Shown here piece by piece: positions 48,333 through 60,964 of a stretch of 64,000 nt of DNA. The notes under the pieces were generated by a model, which saw only the letters and a list, made by a program, of their open reading frames with translations, had not been told where the DNA came from and did not search any database. Each line of letters opens with the position of its first letter. The first letter of the stretch is position 1. The translations under genes and the position numbers were made by a program. Source of the DNA: Glossina fuscipes (Eukaryota; Arthropoda; Insecta; Diptera; Glossinidae); contig NW_023998454.1 of the NCBI RefSeq assembly GCF_014805625.2, positions 1,193,752-1,257,751 of the forward strand, read 5' to 3'.

Positions 48333-49669
48333 ATGACAAAAATGTCCAAGCATCAGCAATTTTTATACACTCTTCTGGCTGTTGTTAGTGTATTAGTATT
48401 AAGCGTTGAAGGACAAGGCGCAGGACATGACGACCATCTGGTATCCTGTCCCGAGTTTACACCGCCCTCTCTGCTAAATGTTAAGGAAGTAAGTTAAGAT
48501 TTCCTAAATATAGATTTTCTTTAATTGTTTTATATAATAATTAGTTAGAGGGTGCTTGGTACGGCGCATCTCGTTCTCCTGCTCATAAATTTGCTTGTGT
48601 CGAAATGAAAGTGGCTCTCACACAAAATGATACAAAGGTGAAGATTACCACCTCTCATGCCGCCTTAAATAGCACTTTGATAAATACTGCCAAAGAAGCG
48701 GTGATCGATGTTCTCGATCTCACCAATCCCAACGGATTTACTGTACTTTACAACTTAACAGACGAAAAGCCGACTACATATAAAATTTTAGAAATTGGTG
48801 CTGACAAAAAACACGCTCTTATGTGCGGTTACACGAATCCGCAAATTCCGAATGCGTCTTTCGGCTTAATTATGACCCGTGAACGTATTGCTGATAAAAA
48901 ATGGCTAGAAGGAGTCAAAGACGAAGCTTCTAAACATTTCTTTAATTTCGCTAAAGATTCTGTGGTGGATATACAACAATCAGATAAGTAAGTTTTTAAT
49001 TAATAATCTATTTCTATATCTAGCACAAAGGATATAAATAAAAATTTTTCAAGTCCTTGTCATTTGCAAAAATACCGTACAAAGTGATTAGCTGCACATG
49101 TGATCAGACATCATGACAAATGGATTTATTCAAATCAGTCTATGTATCACTCTGCTTAGAAGAAAGTTTATTCCATAATCGGAAAATTTGGTTGCACATA
49201 AGCAAATTACTTTGCAACACCAAATGAACGGGTCCGCAGTTGTGCTCGGTAGTAGAGAAAACAAAAACTTAGAGCTTTTCTCTCATTTGAATATAGCTTC
49301 TTGTTTGCCAACTACTAGCTATAATCGGTGCCAAAAAAAATGATTTTATATATTATGTGTGTATAGTCAATCGTTCACTTTATTGTAAATATAGGTAACG
49401 GGGTATGTCACTTGTCCATACGATCTAATTGTAATAAGATTATTATTATTGGAGGCTTTCCTCGTTTCGCGTAGTGTTAGCAGGGAATGCAAGAAAATTC
49501 AACAAAAATAGCAGAAGAAGAAGTCTTTTCTTTTCTTTAGGTAACGATTTTTCTATAAATTTTTATTTTGGAAATCTTTTACAGATGTGCAAGTTCGGCA
49601 GAGGTTGCGGTCCCCGTATTAAGTACAATATTGGGTGTGGTATACAGCTTTTTGAGATTTATGCATTAA
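48333..49669 (+). CDS. Lipocalin (apolipoprotein D-like), probably GPI-anchored; three exons
   Basis: Secreted carrier of small hydrophobic ligands. Exons 48333-48488, 48545-48987 and 49585-49669 join through GTAAGT donors and TTAG/ACAG acceptors (phases 0 and 2) into 227 residues, the normal size. Residues 10-27 are a signal peptide; LEGAWYGA (53-60) is the lipocalin G-x-W-Y motif; Cys39, 70, 146 and 201 fit two disulfides; TRERI...W is the third conserved region and leads into the C-terminal helix. Four N-glycosylation sequons (NDT, NST, NLT, NAS) are visible. The last exon gives DKCASSAEVAVP and then a hydrophobic tail, VLSTILGVVYSFLRFMH, without a cytosolic end, as in GPI-anchor signals; grasshopper Lazarillo is a known GPI-linked lipocalin. 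ATG 48342 is an alternative start. A short upstream frame from a TTG is not credible. Confidence 0.88.
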
Positions 49670-49739
49670 AATTTTTTATTAATACGGAAATTTCTTGAAA
49701 ATTAGTTTAATTAATACGTGTTGTAAAAAGAAAGAAAAT

Positions 49740-49745
49740 AATAAA
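49740..49745 (+). terminator. Poly(A) signal of the lipocalin gene
   Basis: AATAAA 71 bases after the stop, followed by a second one and a T/G-rich stretch (about 49780). Confidence 0.65.
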
Positions 49746-50128
49746 TAATAATAAACTTTATAAACAGACAGAAAAATTATTTGTCTTGTATTATTCTACT
49801 TCTTAAGTATTTATTGACTTATTTATTCTTTCTAACTTACTTTAATATCGGTTATCAGGTAAATCAGATACTGCTCAAAAAACAAACTTGATAAGATAAA
49901 CATTAACGACAACCGAAACGGTGCGCAATGTTATGACAATCAGTTTTCTAAAAACTCATTGCGTGAATCATCGCATTAGAAGTCGATATCTTTCATACAA
50001 TCAAAAATATTTGCTGCTGTCGTCGTTTTTGTTGTGTATAAATATTTAATGAGAAACTAACTCAACACTCCATAATATTGAAAATTAATATCTAAACAAT
50101 TTTATCTCTTCAGATAGAGAAAAGCTCG

Positions 50129-51395
50129 CCTCTTATGTTAGTTAAGAGTTCGCTTGAAAACAAAATTGGAAGTAACTGATTTTTATATCAAATTAATTCT
50201 TCTCCTTTGCATAGCCTCAAAAGTTCTTACGACCGTTTCGATTTCATGGTCAATTAAAAATCACTTGTCAAGATTTACCCGCAATGACTTCTCTTCATTC
50301 ATTTATTTATCTGGAACATTAGTAAACTTAGCAAATGGCTCACCTGGCGCAACTTCAATATATTATTTCTCGACGTCAACGGAGGAAGCAATTCAATTTG
50401 TGTTATTCAGCGGACGAAGAAAGACAATGTTATGTTATTATTATTCTTCATTCAATTTCATATAACTTTAATAATCATTTGAAGCACTGATTCTGTATCA
50501 TTGCCAATTTTGTGGCATTCATGGTCTATTTATTTAATTATTTTTTGTCTACACATTTTGTGAATAAATTTACAGGGTATGGATTTAAGGGGTACCGGAT
50601 AACTTAGATCATAAATTAGTCTGTACTGAAAACTCCACCATACTTGACATTTGAAACCGCGGCCAATGATTTCTTAGTCGCGGTGCTACTTGGCTACTCA
50701 TTACATATATGACAATTTGTCTAATAAATTGATTGTCAAAGTGGGGACGTTAATGAAATTTGCATTGTCCGTCAGAATGTTAATGCGCGGTGCTTTGCTT
50801 ACGTAAATGAAAGTTTTATTTTCCCTAATTTAAGAATTTCATTACATAAATATTTACTAATTCAAGCAAAGAAATGTATTAGGCGTCCAATTAATGCCTC
50901 AACAAATTTCCTATGAAAAAGGCATTCATTTCAAAAAATTCTATAAAATATTTCACTTAAAGTATAGCAGATTGATAGTTAAATGTTTTGCTGATCGTTC
51001 CGAAAGAATATGAGTTTCGTGTCGAGGCGATGTGTTCCTGGTGATCGATGAACAATTATTTCTAAACCGAACAGAAACGAAAGTTATTTTTTTAAGGTAT
51101 TTTAAAAAACTGTTAAATTCCATTTTGTGCTTCTTTTAAATATTATCCCACAACGTCTCATAAGTGAAATTGGAAGAACTATTTGCAGAAATTTATTCGC
51201 AAAGTTAGGAGAACTTATTTGCAGCAAATAGAAGTTTGTCCCTCGGTAACAATACATTCCACTGAGCGCAGAAAAACATTTGAGCGACTTTCAAGTATTC
51301 TCGCTGAAAGCAAATCTTTAGCTTATGAACTTTCAAACCAACTTACTCGCTGTTTGGCCTTACAAGTAAATTTGTGTAAATCTTTCCTTCAATAA
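50129..51395 (+). pseudogene. Decayed tandem lipocalin paralog
   Basis: Downstream of the intact lipocalin and on the same strand. At 50154-50465 a frame reads CIASKVL...GTLVNLANGSPG..., IYYFSTSTEE and RKTMLCYYY. Laid beside residues 70-148 of the intact gene (CVEMKVALT...VLDLTNPNG, LYNLTDEKPT, KHALMCGY) the two cysteines are 75 residues apart against 76. Just upstream, in another frame, IGSN-stop-FLYQINSSP mirrors LEGAWYGASRSP with the motif Trp codon turned to TGA. About 720 bases on, 51183-51395 stays open for 70 codons with ERRKTFERLSSILAES and a terminal Cys, like a lipocalin C-terminal helix, and ends at a stop with AATAAA overlapping. There is no start codon, one stop and one frameshift. 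A TATAAATA at about 50036 may be the relict promoter. Confidence 0.5.
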
Positions 51396-51399
51396 AACG

Positions 51400-52855
51400 A
51401 CACTTTATTTGCTTATAGTACTATTCCCAATATAATTGAGGATTTCGTTTTTAACAGTACATTTTTGTTCATTTGAAGCCATAATATGCAACGATTTCTA
51501 AAGAAAGGCTTTACTTGTAATACATTCTTCCAGAGATAACATAATTAACTAAATTATTAATTTAATCAGAAAGAGATAGTTCGTATGATGTATTATGTTC
51601 GTCTAAGCCACAGAATATTTGAAAAGTAGTCATTATGTTGTATGCGTTACTAACAACAATAAGTATATCTGTTGCGAGTGCTAAATTACTTTATATACAA
51701 GCTCTTCAATAACAAAACACCACTTAGAGGTAATCAGTTACACGCACAAATGCGTTTGCATGCATATAAATTTATATATATATATATATATATATATTTA
51801 CATATATATATATATGCCAATAACACTTATCCATTGTTAAATTGTTAAGAATGCCAACTATTTTATATAACCATAGAAGACACTTAGAAATTCACAAATA
51901 CTTGTGCAACCAATACGTATAGCATTACACATTTATTTGTATAATTAGATATTGGGTGGTGAAGAAAGTCATGTGAAATAAGGTTGATGAGAAGGGAAAC
52001 AACCGATACCGATTATATGTTGCGAAATAATAACGACTTGTTAATCAACTATCTTTCAAGATTATGATATACTTTATTCTCCAAAGGCATTGAAACCAAG
52101 CAGTGGTGAGAAAAGACGCTCGTTTGCTATGATAGCTTTGAACGAATTTAATATTTGACCGTATAAATGGTCATGGTTACGTATCTGCTTCGTTTTGTCT
52201 TACATTTCTACTCCAAACCTTAGCATTGATCACACAGGCCGTTTTGAAGTGTCTGATTATCTAGCAACCTATCGCTGGTGCTAAAAGTTTGGCACTTCAA
52301 TAACATGAAACACATCGGAGATTTCGGCCGGCTTTCAAGGTGAAATTATATGAATTTTTTAACATCGCCTTTAAGTTTATTCATGATTTTTCAAGCAAAC
52401 CAGTCCAAATTGTATTTCATTGCCTATCCAGAATAATAAAGGTTGACGGTTTGAGAAGCAACGAAGAAAGATCTGATCTTGTAGAATACACAACATCAGC
52501 GCTGCATAGTAAACTTTAGGAGGATTAAAAGTCAAAATTGTTTAAGAGAAAAGTGCAATTACGAAACGGAATGGAAAACAATGTCTCGTTACTTTTCCGA
52601 TCACCTAATATAATAGAATTAACTAAATGCATAGATGCAGCGTGCAGTAGTTGGGATGCAAACAGCTGCTCGTTATGAAGTGATTCCAATTCATTAAATT
52701 TACTCATCAAACATACGAAATTCAAGATTTTAAGATGATAGCATACAACAACATAAATGTCAATGTATAGAGAGAATGGGTGTAAGAGCATGCAACGATA
52801 ATAGACAATTCAGCTCTTCAAGTAAATACCTCACCACAACACTGGACTACACTCG
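51400..52855. other. No gene seen; (TA)n microsatellite at 51772-51815
   Basis: AT dinucleotide run at 51772-51815. A TATTGGGTGGTGAAGAAAG string at 51951 faintly resembles a mariner end but no partner end is visible. Confidence 0.45.
51772..51815. repeat. (TA)n microsatellite
   Basis: Two TA runs separated by 'tttaca'. Confidence 0.9.
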
Positions 52856-53255
52856 NNNNNNNNNNNNNNNNNNNNNNNNNNNNNNNNNNNNNNNNNNNNN
52901 NNNNNNNNNNNNNNNNNNNNNNNNNNNNNNNNNNNNNNNNNNNNNNNNNNNNNNNNNNNNNNNNNNNNNNNNNNNNNNNNNNNNNNNNNNNNNNNNNNNN
53001 NNNNNNNNNNNNNNNNNNNNNNNNNNNNNNNNNNNNNNNNNNNNNNNNNNNNNNNNNNNNNNNNNNNNNNNNNNNNNNNNNNNNNNNNNNNNNNNNNNNN
53101 NNNNNNNNNNNNNNNNNNNNNNNNNNNNNNNNNNNNNNNNNNNNNNNNNNNNNNNNNNNNNNNNNNNNNNNNNNNNNNNNNNNNNNNNNNNNNNNNNNNN
53201 NNNNNNNNNNNNNNNNNNNNNNNNNNNNNNNNNNNNNNNNNNNNNNNNNNNNNNN
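52856..53255. other. Assembly gap (400 N)
   Basis: Exactly 400 N; unlike the two 100-N gaps this may be a size estimate. Frames drawn across it are meaningless. Confidence 0.98.
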
Positions 53256-53259
53256 CGTT

Positions 53260-55170
53260 AGGGGTTTCCTTCTTTTGCAGTCTTGTAAGACTTTTTACAA
53301 CTTTTAACAAGTAGGGACTTCAACATTAGGCATTACAAATATCTTCTTATATGGAAAAGCATTCTTTCATAGTACACAAGCTACAATGTGAGTAGTAGCG
53401 ACTCCAGGATACACTTAAAAAAGAAAACAAATCTTAAAATAGACAGTTAGATTGGTGTGCAGGCAAGTAGGTGTTGGGAAAGCCTATGTAAAAAGTGACA
53501 CGCAGTAGGCATAGTATGACACAAGCAACGACACGTCAGCTTTGCTTTCATTTTATAAACTCTGTCAAAAACGAAGTTATTATAACAAGATGGTGGTTGT
53601 AATTATCACACAGACAGACAGGCCACGTTCCAAGACAATATTATATGCTCGCAGGCGTCATCCGCAAGTAGGAGCAAGAAAAGTAATCTGTACATCTAGC
53701 ACCATCACTATGTCGTCATCAGGTCAATGTAATCGCTAGAATCCATTACTTCTAACTTTACGCTATGTTGCTCTACTTAACGACGGACAATGTAGTATAC
53801 TAGCTGGGATTGTTCCTGTTGCTCCGCAACCAGCCAACAATGGTATAGTAAACGCAGAAACAGTCTATAAAAACCAAATACACCTCTCCAGATCCTATGG
53901 TCAACAAAAGATAAAGTTAACAAATGTTTTATTAAAGCTGACTGCGCTTTATTGACGGCCATGCCCACCGCTCTATACTCTAGCATCCGAAATAATACGA
54001 AAAGGATTATGATTGCTTCTATTATAAGCATTAAACAGATCCTTTTTCAATTTTTGTATCTATTACAGGGTTTTTAGACTATCTTCCATTTGTTCTTTCG
54101 CTTGCAATATTCAAAGGTAGCGGTCTGTTGCGCAGCTCACATTCGCAAAAGTTAGAACTTCTCGCCTTTTGAATAGTTACCAAAAGTCAAGTGTGAAAGT
54201 GTATGTGATCAAATCGTAAATGCATCCGGACTGGAAGGCAAACTCTTCTTTATTATATAACCTATAACCGTTATTGATTTAAATATATATGTAATGATAT
54301 ACAGTGATCACTGATCGATATTTTTGCCATCTAGTTTGATATTGCGTATAAGAACCAAAGGGTACTTGACTTTCTTCTTTCTAATTAATTTCAGGCAGCA
54401 GAACATTTAGAGAAGTGAGATCTCTAGGGCTGCAGGCTGCAAAGGACCTGCCTTAAAGTGGGCCACGCCTGCATAATAATAAATTTTATATTTATTTTTG
54501 CTTAGCGGCATAAACGGACATGCCAACGAAAATTATGTTTTCTTTCTTCTCTTTGAGCATGTCGCGGTCGGTTTAGCGTATTCGTTCTTTTCAAAGAAAT
54601 TTCAAAGTTTGCTTCCTCCGAAGTATGCAGCAATTCTTTATGACATTTTCTTGCCTTAATAAACAAAACCACAAATTCTTAGCATGTTCCTTTGCTTCCA
54701 TCTCTTCGTTTTTCTTTTCATAATCATATTTTCTTAGGTGCTCTGTGCTTTCAATTAACTTTATATAAAAATTTTTCCTTTTTTCTTATTCTCATTTATT
54801 GTACATTTTCGTAGTTTGTTTTATCAATTTCGCTTTCGAAAATATCTTATTTATTATGTGTAAACTTCCAAAATGTCTACAATTTTGTTTGTAGCTATGA
54901 GAGCAGAGTTTTACCGAGTTTAGAGAGTTTCGCGGAGATGGTTTAGCTGTTTATGTCGGTCGTATAACTTTGAGAATAATTTTGGAGAGACTTCGACTGG
55001 AATATATATTAACGCTAACATTTTGGCAATCTTGCACGTTGCAATCGAATGAAATTTATTAATAAATAAATAAATTAAAAATAAATCCACTTCTACGACT
55101 TACTACGAGAATGCCAAGGGCAAAAAATCATGAGTTAGTCGGGAATAGCTATCCACCGCGGCACTAAAGC
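53260..55170. other. No supported gene
   Basis: An 84-codon reverse frame at 53777-54031 begins with an ATG and a hydrophobic helix but has no recognisable content. (TAAA)n simple sequence at 55055-55085. Confidence 0.4.
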
Positions 55171-55179
55171 AGAAAGTTC

Positions 55180-55565
55180 ATGGCCATATAGTATTGCTGC
55201 ACATATAGTGGAATCACGACGGTTTAAGGTATTACAAGGTGCTAAAACCGAATAAAACTGTTACTCCATGTATTGTCGCGAAAAATACTAGCAATAACGT
55301 TGCAAGAGCTGTCAAGGATACAGTGTTGCAGCTCGAATAAGGTGTTCTGCGGTACCCAACGTACTCGCCAGGCATAGCGCCTTTTGATTACCTCTTGTCC
55401 AGATCGATGCACCATGGCCGCGGTATTCAAGTGATAAGAAATTGAGAAAACAGATCGAATGATTGGATCGCTGCCGAATCAATTTTACATGGTGTCGCCA
55501 TGTTGCCAGAAAGAGCGAAAAAATTGTAGAAAATTTTTTTAATAAATGACTTTTTCAATTGAAAA
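55180..55565 (+). pseudogene. Mariner transposase C-terminal remnant (third copy, separate lineage)
   Basis: Reads, with stops and shifts, VLKPNKTVTP (the family's YELLKP..TI block), VARAVKDTVLQLE, then YSPGIAPFDYLLSRSMHHG and NDWIAAES....VAMLPERAKK. The SP(D)...(S)DYHLF block is changed (first Asp to Gly). Unlike the copies at 6500 and 21469 it keeps the central PNKT region, so it comes from a less deleted element. Dead. Confidence 0.8.
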
Positions 55566-55569
55566 AATA

Positions 55570-58500
55570 CGTGCTAGGTAGCACCTTTTGTCAAAAATGA
55601 TGTAGTATTTTGATCATTCAGAACAAATCGGTTAGCCAGTTAGACCAACTTTTGGATTGGAGTCTTTAACGATTCTTGTAAACGTCTGCAGTAAAGTTTA
55701 GAACAATATTGTGTTAAGCTTATAAATTGCAAATTTTGCGCCTATTGCTACTGAATGCGTTGCAGAAAATGTTGTTTTTTAGCGTTGTATTTGCTAGCGT
55801 CTAGCTTCCATTAATATATGAGGGGCGGATATGATATATATATATTGACGCACATCGAATATGTATACCATCCTGTACAACAATAGGCGAATATAACAAC
55901 ATTTGGCGGAATGTGAATGTTCTAATAAGACTAACGAAAACAATTTCCAAATAATGACAGCATCGTATATGCTTTCATTGGTAGACAGCAAATATGGAAA
56001 CTTTTTGTTAAACTATACTCTGCGTACTTTAATTATAACTAACTGATAAAATTTCGTAGAAAGGAAAACCACTTTGTAGGAAAAAAAAAAACAGCTAAAT
56101 ACATATTTTCAATGGTATCTAAATAACTTTGAATGAACTGTTCATAGACGCCGAATGTATAGCTAGATTAGTAAACACTTTCAAAGTATAAAAGAATCGA
56201 TAATACACGCGTTTGTAATGTACACGCTTATTGCTTATAAAGCCGTAAGGAAAAGAATTTTGCGCCGAGAGACTTATTAAATCGTAAACAGTCATGCGCC
56301 CATGAAGTACGTGTTACAATTGCAACTGCCTCTGTTTGGTGCGGTTTAGAAATCTTCGATTTAATATCCCTTTTGTTTCAAAATCATTTTTTGAACCATT
56401 TTTCTGTCAGTCCGCCCCTCTTGTGTTCTTGTACTCAATCTACAGGCCTGAAGTTTTTTAGGCAAATTGATCAAATTTGTTACATCGACATGTTTTGGCT
56501 CTAGGACGAAGACCATTGAAAACGATTCGAATCAAACCACTTCCCGATCACCCTACATTACTTTCAAATGTCATTACATGAAGAGCTTCACTCAGAGCAG
56601 TAATGCAGGGTATACAAAGCAGTGAATGTGAAAAACGCGCCCAAAAATTCGCGTTTCTTGTCTTCCTAAAGCGAATGATAATCAGAATAAGAGAGACAGT
56701 AACAGTAAGAAAGAGCGATTGGAAAGTATTGCCATACGTGTATGAAAACATATAAATTCTACTCATAATGTTCATCTTTACTAAAAGACTGAAGCATCTT
56801 TGCTCACCTCGTTTGCTACTCATTATGCTTACACTACTCATAACAATCATGTAAAAAGCCGCCCTCATATGGCTAATTCGAGAAGTAAAGATAAAGAAAT
56901 GAAAGTAAACTTAAGTAATCAACATATGAAGGGTGAAAGAATAATTAAAAGTGATCATTTGCTTTTATTACTTATCGTAAATAGCAAATTTATCCTCTCA
57001 ACTGAATCAATTATTTTAACGCCTATTCATTTTATGAAATACGCGGTTTTCGTAATAATATGTGACGTAAATGAATATGCAAACTAATATATATTATAAA
57101 AACAAATTAAATCGGAAGTAACGCCAAATCGTAGTGGGTAGGATTTTATCGTTAATTGTGGACGTCGGAGCCTTTTTGTACTAAACATGAAGATGATCCT
57201 GATGAATATTTGAATTACAGCTTCTCAAGAGTATCTTCATGGGATGGCGAGCAGTAGACGAAATGATGAAAATATTCATTTGAAATTTAATTGTAAGTAG
57301 GTGGAGAAAATCCTAATGTGGGTTAGAATAAACAGGAAATACATTGGAAATAAGTTGGAATTAAAATTTTGCCATGACTTATCGTGGTATTAGTAAACTG
57401 ATCGGAACCGAATATGCAGACGGTCCTGGCGAATATTTGCTTAGCAATTTTTCAAAAATATATTCACGGGACCGAGAGTTACACACGATTTATTTTTTTC
57501 TTACATTTTCAATGTTTTTGTGAATAAATCACGCCCATTTTTCAAATTTTTACCTATTCCTATCTGTTTACGGAAACTTTGTAACAAATTTCAGTTTTCT
57601 CTCTTTAATTTTGCGATTGTGACCATTCATAAAATCATCCGTCAAACTGACAGGTATAAACAAAACGTCGATTAGTCTAGTGTTAAAGTAATACAATGTA
57701 GCAATAGAATTCGAAGACTAAAACTTATTAATATGAATCGCCCTTACCTCTTCTTATTTTTCCTTCTTTCTTCGCAAAACGATATGATTGCCAAAGGTGG
57801 CGAATTTTACTAAAAAAAGGTGATCAACTTTCCAAAGGCTATTAAGCCCGGACAATATATTATGTGAGAAGAAGGAGTAAGGAGTAAGACGACAACGAAG
57901 TAAACAATATAAAAAGTCTGCGACGTGTTGCAGAAATATTCCAGACCATCATAGACTGACGACTATCAAAACAATGGTTACGCAAAGCAAATAAATTGGT
58001 TTTTATACAAAATTTCTGCAAGAATCAAAAGCTTTAAACTCCTGTAGGAAGAAACGAAAAACTTTGCCTCATGGACTTAAATATAGCAAGAAAACAACCG
58101 ATTAGCTCCAATCAGTGATTTTTCCATGCTTTTCCTTCCTCAGCTTATGGTGAACAGAGAAATACTTAGCATATTAGAAATAGCTAGCGAGAGAGAAAGA
58201 GATTGAAATATCATTTTTATTACATATTAGATTGTTTTATTATTCGCTTTAATTTTAATAAAAGAAAAAAGAAACTTAACAGAGAGCAATGATAAGTAAA
58301 TGCAAGTAAATTATTAAAAATGTTGTCTTTAGCATTTTTCTTAAATGTAGGATAACTTACATGATTGAACACTTAATTTTAAAAATCCAGACTATCGTAA
58401 ATATAAATTCGATTTAATCGTTTCTCTTTCGTTTATAATTAATTCTTAGTGTTTTTTGTTTCTTTTGTTTTTTAAATTAAAACATAATTTAAAGATAGAC

Positions 58501-59925
58501 ACATACTGAGAGAGAAAAGTGTGAATCATGTTTTGTCGTAAGAAAACCTAGAAGAAATGTTCGCTTTGTTTTAATTATTTGATATGAATAACACCTTGTG
58601 TTGTTGTTGCTTTTGTTGTCTCTTGGCTGTGTTTCATTTTAAGGGGAGTTTTTACGAGTTCGTTTGATTAGAATTGTTTATTTTTTTTTACAATAGATTT
58701 TAATTTGCACTTAAAATTAATGGAAGAAATTTTGTAAGGAAGAAGGGTTTTTTATTTTTGCTTTTTTCTTCTAATTGTAATATTTAGTTTACGCATTCAT
58801 ATGTACACGTATTTGTAATATGCTTATTTATATATACAGTTATAAAATATCAGAGAACATGAAATCGAATTAAGTGAAAAGCGGAAAAGCGGAAAAGCGG
58901 GAAATTTACGATAACTATAACTTTCCACGAGACAAAATGAAAACGCGAGGGACTTTTTGTGGTCTTTCTCTTGATACAAGCATTATGCAGGAGTCGCTTA
59001 CCACGTGTTAGAAGATCTATAAATAACACTTATGTAAAGAAGCGCCAGTCAAGTCTTCGCTCTACTGTTGAAAGAAGAATAGTACACCCAACACCTTTTT
59101 ACACGCATTTATTACATGCATTACAGAAATTCGTACAAAAAACATCCTGCAAAAAAATACATGCGAAATATGGTAAATTTGGCGCTATGTTGCACAACTT
59201 TAAAAAATCGTGTAAGATGAAAAATTTCTAAATATGCTCCCTAAAACTGTCCAAAGCAAGTAATAATGAAATCCCTATTGTACATCTATGTAACAAAACC
59301 CATTCATTTATATTACAAAAAACAAAAGTAAAATTAGTTCACAGATGTCTTTGGTGGTTTAACGTGGGTACATACCTTGTCGGTTTAACTCCACGATGCC
59401 TGATCGCACGGATTAATTTAGCGTAAACGGCGCCCTCCCGAAAGTTAGACAATCCCTATAAACTAAGGTCCTAAACTACACTGGAGAATCCAGATATGTT
59501 TATTGTGTATGGCTCAATAAACCCACTGTGGGGAGTGTTAAGGCCTGTCATGTTTGGAATGATAGAAGCCACAACCACAACGAAATCTCGCTGAAATTTA
59601 TCTTCAACTGTTGTTGTGAGACACTGTCAAAATCGGAATTAAAAAAAAAAATGGTTTTGGTGCTCGTGTTAGAACAAAGAATTCATGTAAAAAAGTATCT
59701 TGGTGAACCGTGTTATTTCAAATCGTCTAAAAAAGAGCGCGTAAAATAGAATTGAGTGTAACTCTTCTAAATTTTTGTTATAAGGCATCAGAGAATGACC
59801 TAAATCGAAATATAAAGTTGGGCGAATGTTCCTTTTGGAAAAAGGATAAGGATTAGATGTCGTAATCGCAAAGTAAGAGAAGGGACTATATCAAGTGACA
59901 GCGCATTGGAAGTTAAATTGCCATA
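55570..59925. other. No supported gene; small secreted-peptide-like frame at 57733-57813
   Basis: 57733-57813 would encode a 26-residue peptide with a hydrophobic start (MNRPYLFLFFLLSSQ), too short to call. A triple 'gcggaaaa' tandem is at 58878-58903. The 90-codon frame at 58959-59231 has no motif. Confidence 0.4.
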
Positions 59926-59934
59926 ATAAGCAAA

Positions 59935-60355
59935 AAGAGAGACGGTCAGAATTGGCCAACAGGAGAGGTGTCGTGTTCCACCAGGACAACGCTAGGCCAC
60001 ACACATCTACAGTGACTCGCCAGAAACTTCGGGAGCTTGGTTGGGAAGTTTTAATGCATCCGCCATACAGTCCGGACTTGGCACCAAGCGATTATCATCT
60101 TTTTCTTGCATTGCAAAATTTCTTTAATGATAAAAAATTGGAATCTAGGGAGGATTGTGAAAATCGACTACTAGAGTTTTTTGCAAATAGAGACCAGGAC
60201 TTCTATGGGAGAGGCATTTTGAAGTTGCCTTTAAAATGGGAACAAATCATACAACAAAACGGTGCATATTTGACCCAAATCGGACAATCCGAAGCATGTT
60301 AAATAAAGTCCTGAAATTCATATAAAAATAATGGATTTCTTTTTCCCCAAGCTAA
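59935..60355 (+). pseudogene. Mariner transposase C-terminal fragment with intact DD34D spacing
   Basis: Open frame covering about the last third of a mellifera/irritans-type mariner transposase: ELANRRGVVFHQDNARPHTS, REGWEV-type region as RELGWEVLMHPPYSPDLAPS, DYHLFLALQNFF, then GILKLPLKWEQIIQQNGAYL and a normal stop at 60301. The Asp of HQDNARPH and the Asp of PSDYH are separated by 34 residues, the mariner signature. It runs into a T-rich terminus ending near 60355 in TA, the expected target. The N-terminal DNA-binding domain and first catalytic Asp are absent and the left end is not found, so it is a 5'-truncated copy, younger than the other three because the frame is still open. Confidence 0.88.
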
Positions 60356-60359
60356 TATA

Positions 60360-60650
60360 ATAATAAATAATGTACTTGCGATATGTGCCGATTTATTTGA
60401 TTTCCGTTCTTAAATTGGCGTGGGGATAGAAAGAAAACATGCGATCGGAAGGCATAAGTATATAACACACTTATAATTTAAAGCTTAACGGGAAAACAGA
60501 TATAATCAGATCACACCAATGAATCCTATAAACGAAGGCTTCAAATTTACAAATGTATAGAGGATAGTGATCTATAACTTTAGACAATTTAGAAATGGTG
60601 TAAACTTCACCTTGTTCTGGCGTTCTAACATCAAGCTAACAAATTACTTA
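60360..60650. other. No gene seen
   Basis: Short AT-rich spacer between the mariner end and the next candidate exon. Confidence 0.5.
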
Positions 60651-60658
60651 TATTATAC

Positions 60659-60959
60659 CTGACTGAGAATAAGCTACTTTAGTCCGTTTTCTTATGGTAA
60701 AAAATGCAGTAATTTTAGAAAGAAATTGCATGGCTGGTCCTCTCAGGTAATTTTCGAATTCCATTTCGAAAATATGTCTCTTCATTTGAGTGTCTCTTGT
60801 GAATGCAAGCCATGCTCGAATAAAAAATAAGTCATAGGATAACAGCGAGTGGGTGGGATACCCAAAGTTTGAACGGCAAACATAAGCCTGTTGAGCGAAT
60901 TTTTCTACCATGATTTTTCGCATACTAGGCCCATTTCGTATCGCAATTGCATCAATCAT
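60659..60959 (-). CDS. Candidate first coding exon, unrecognised protein
   Basis: From an ATG at 60959 the - strand is open for 100 codons with balanced, protein-like composition (SMRKIMVEKFAQQAYVCRSN, then YPTHSLLSYDLFFIRAWLAF and EMEFENYLRGPAMQFLSKI) and ends at a possible GTATAA donor (60658). Upstream are a TTTAAAAAG and an initiator-like TCAGCA spaced like a core promoter. No next exon was found to the left, where the mariner fragment begins. No family recognised; not obviously membrane or secreted. Confidence 0.33.
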
Positions 60960-60964
60960 GTTTG

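Noticed and set aside
51951..51985. TATTGGGTGGTGAAGAAAG as a mariner terminal repeat
   Set aside because: Similarity to the terminus at 60304-60355 is only partial and no partner end or transposase is nearby.
52776..53310. About 160-codon frames on both strands
   Set aside because: They are almost wholly N from the 400-base assembly gap.
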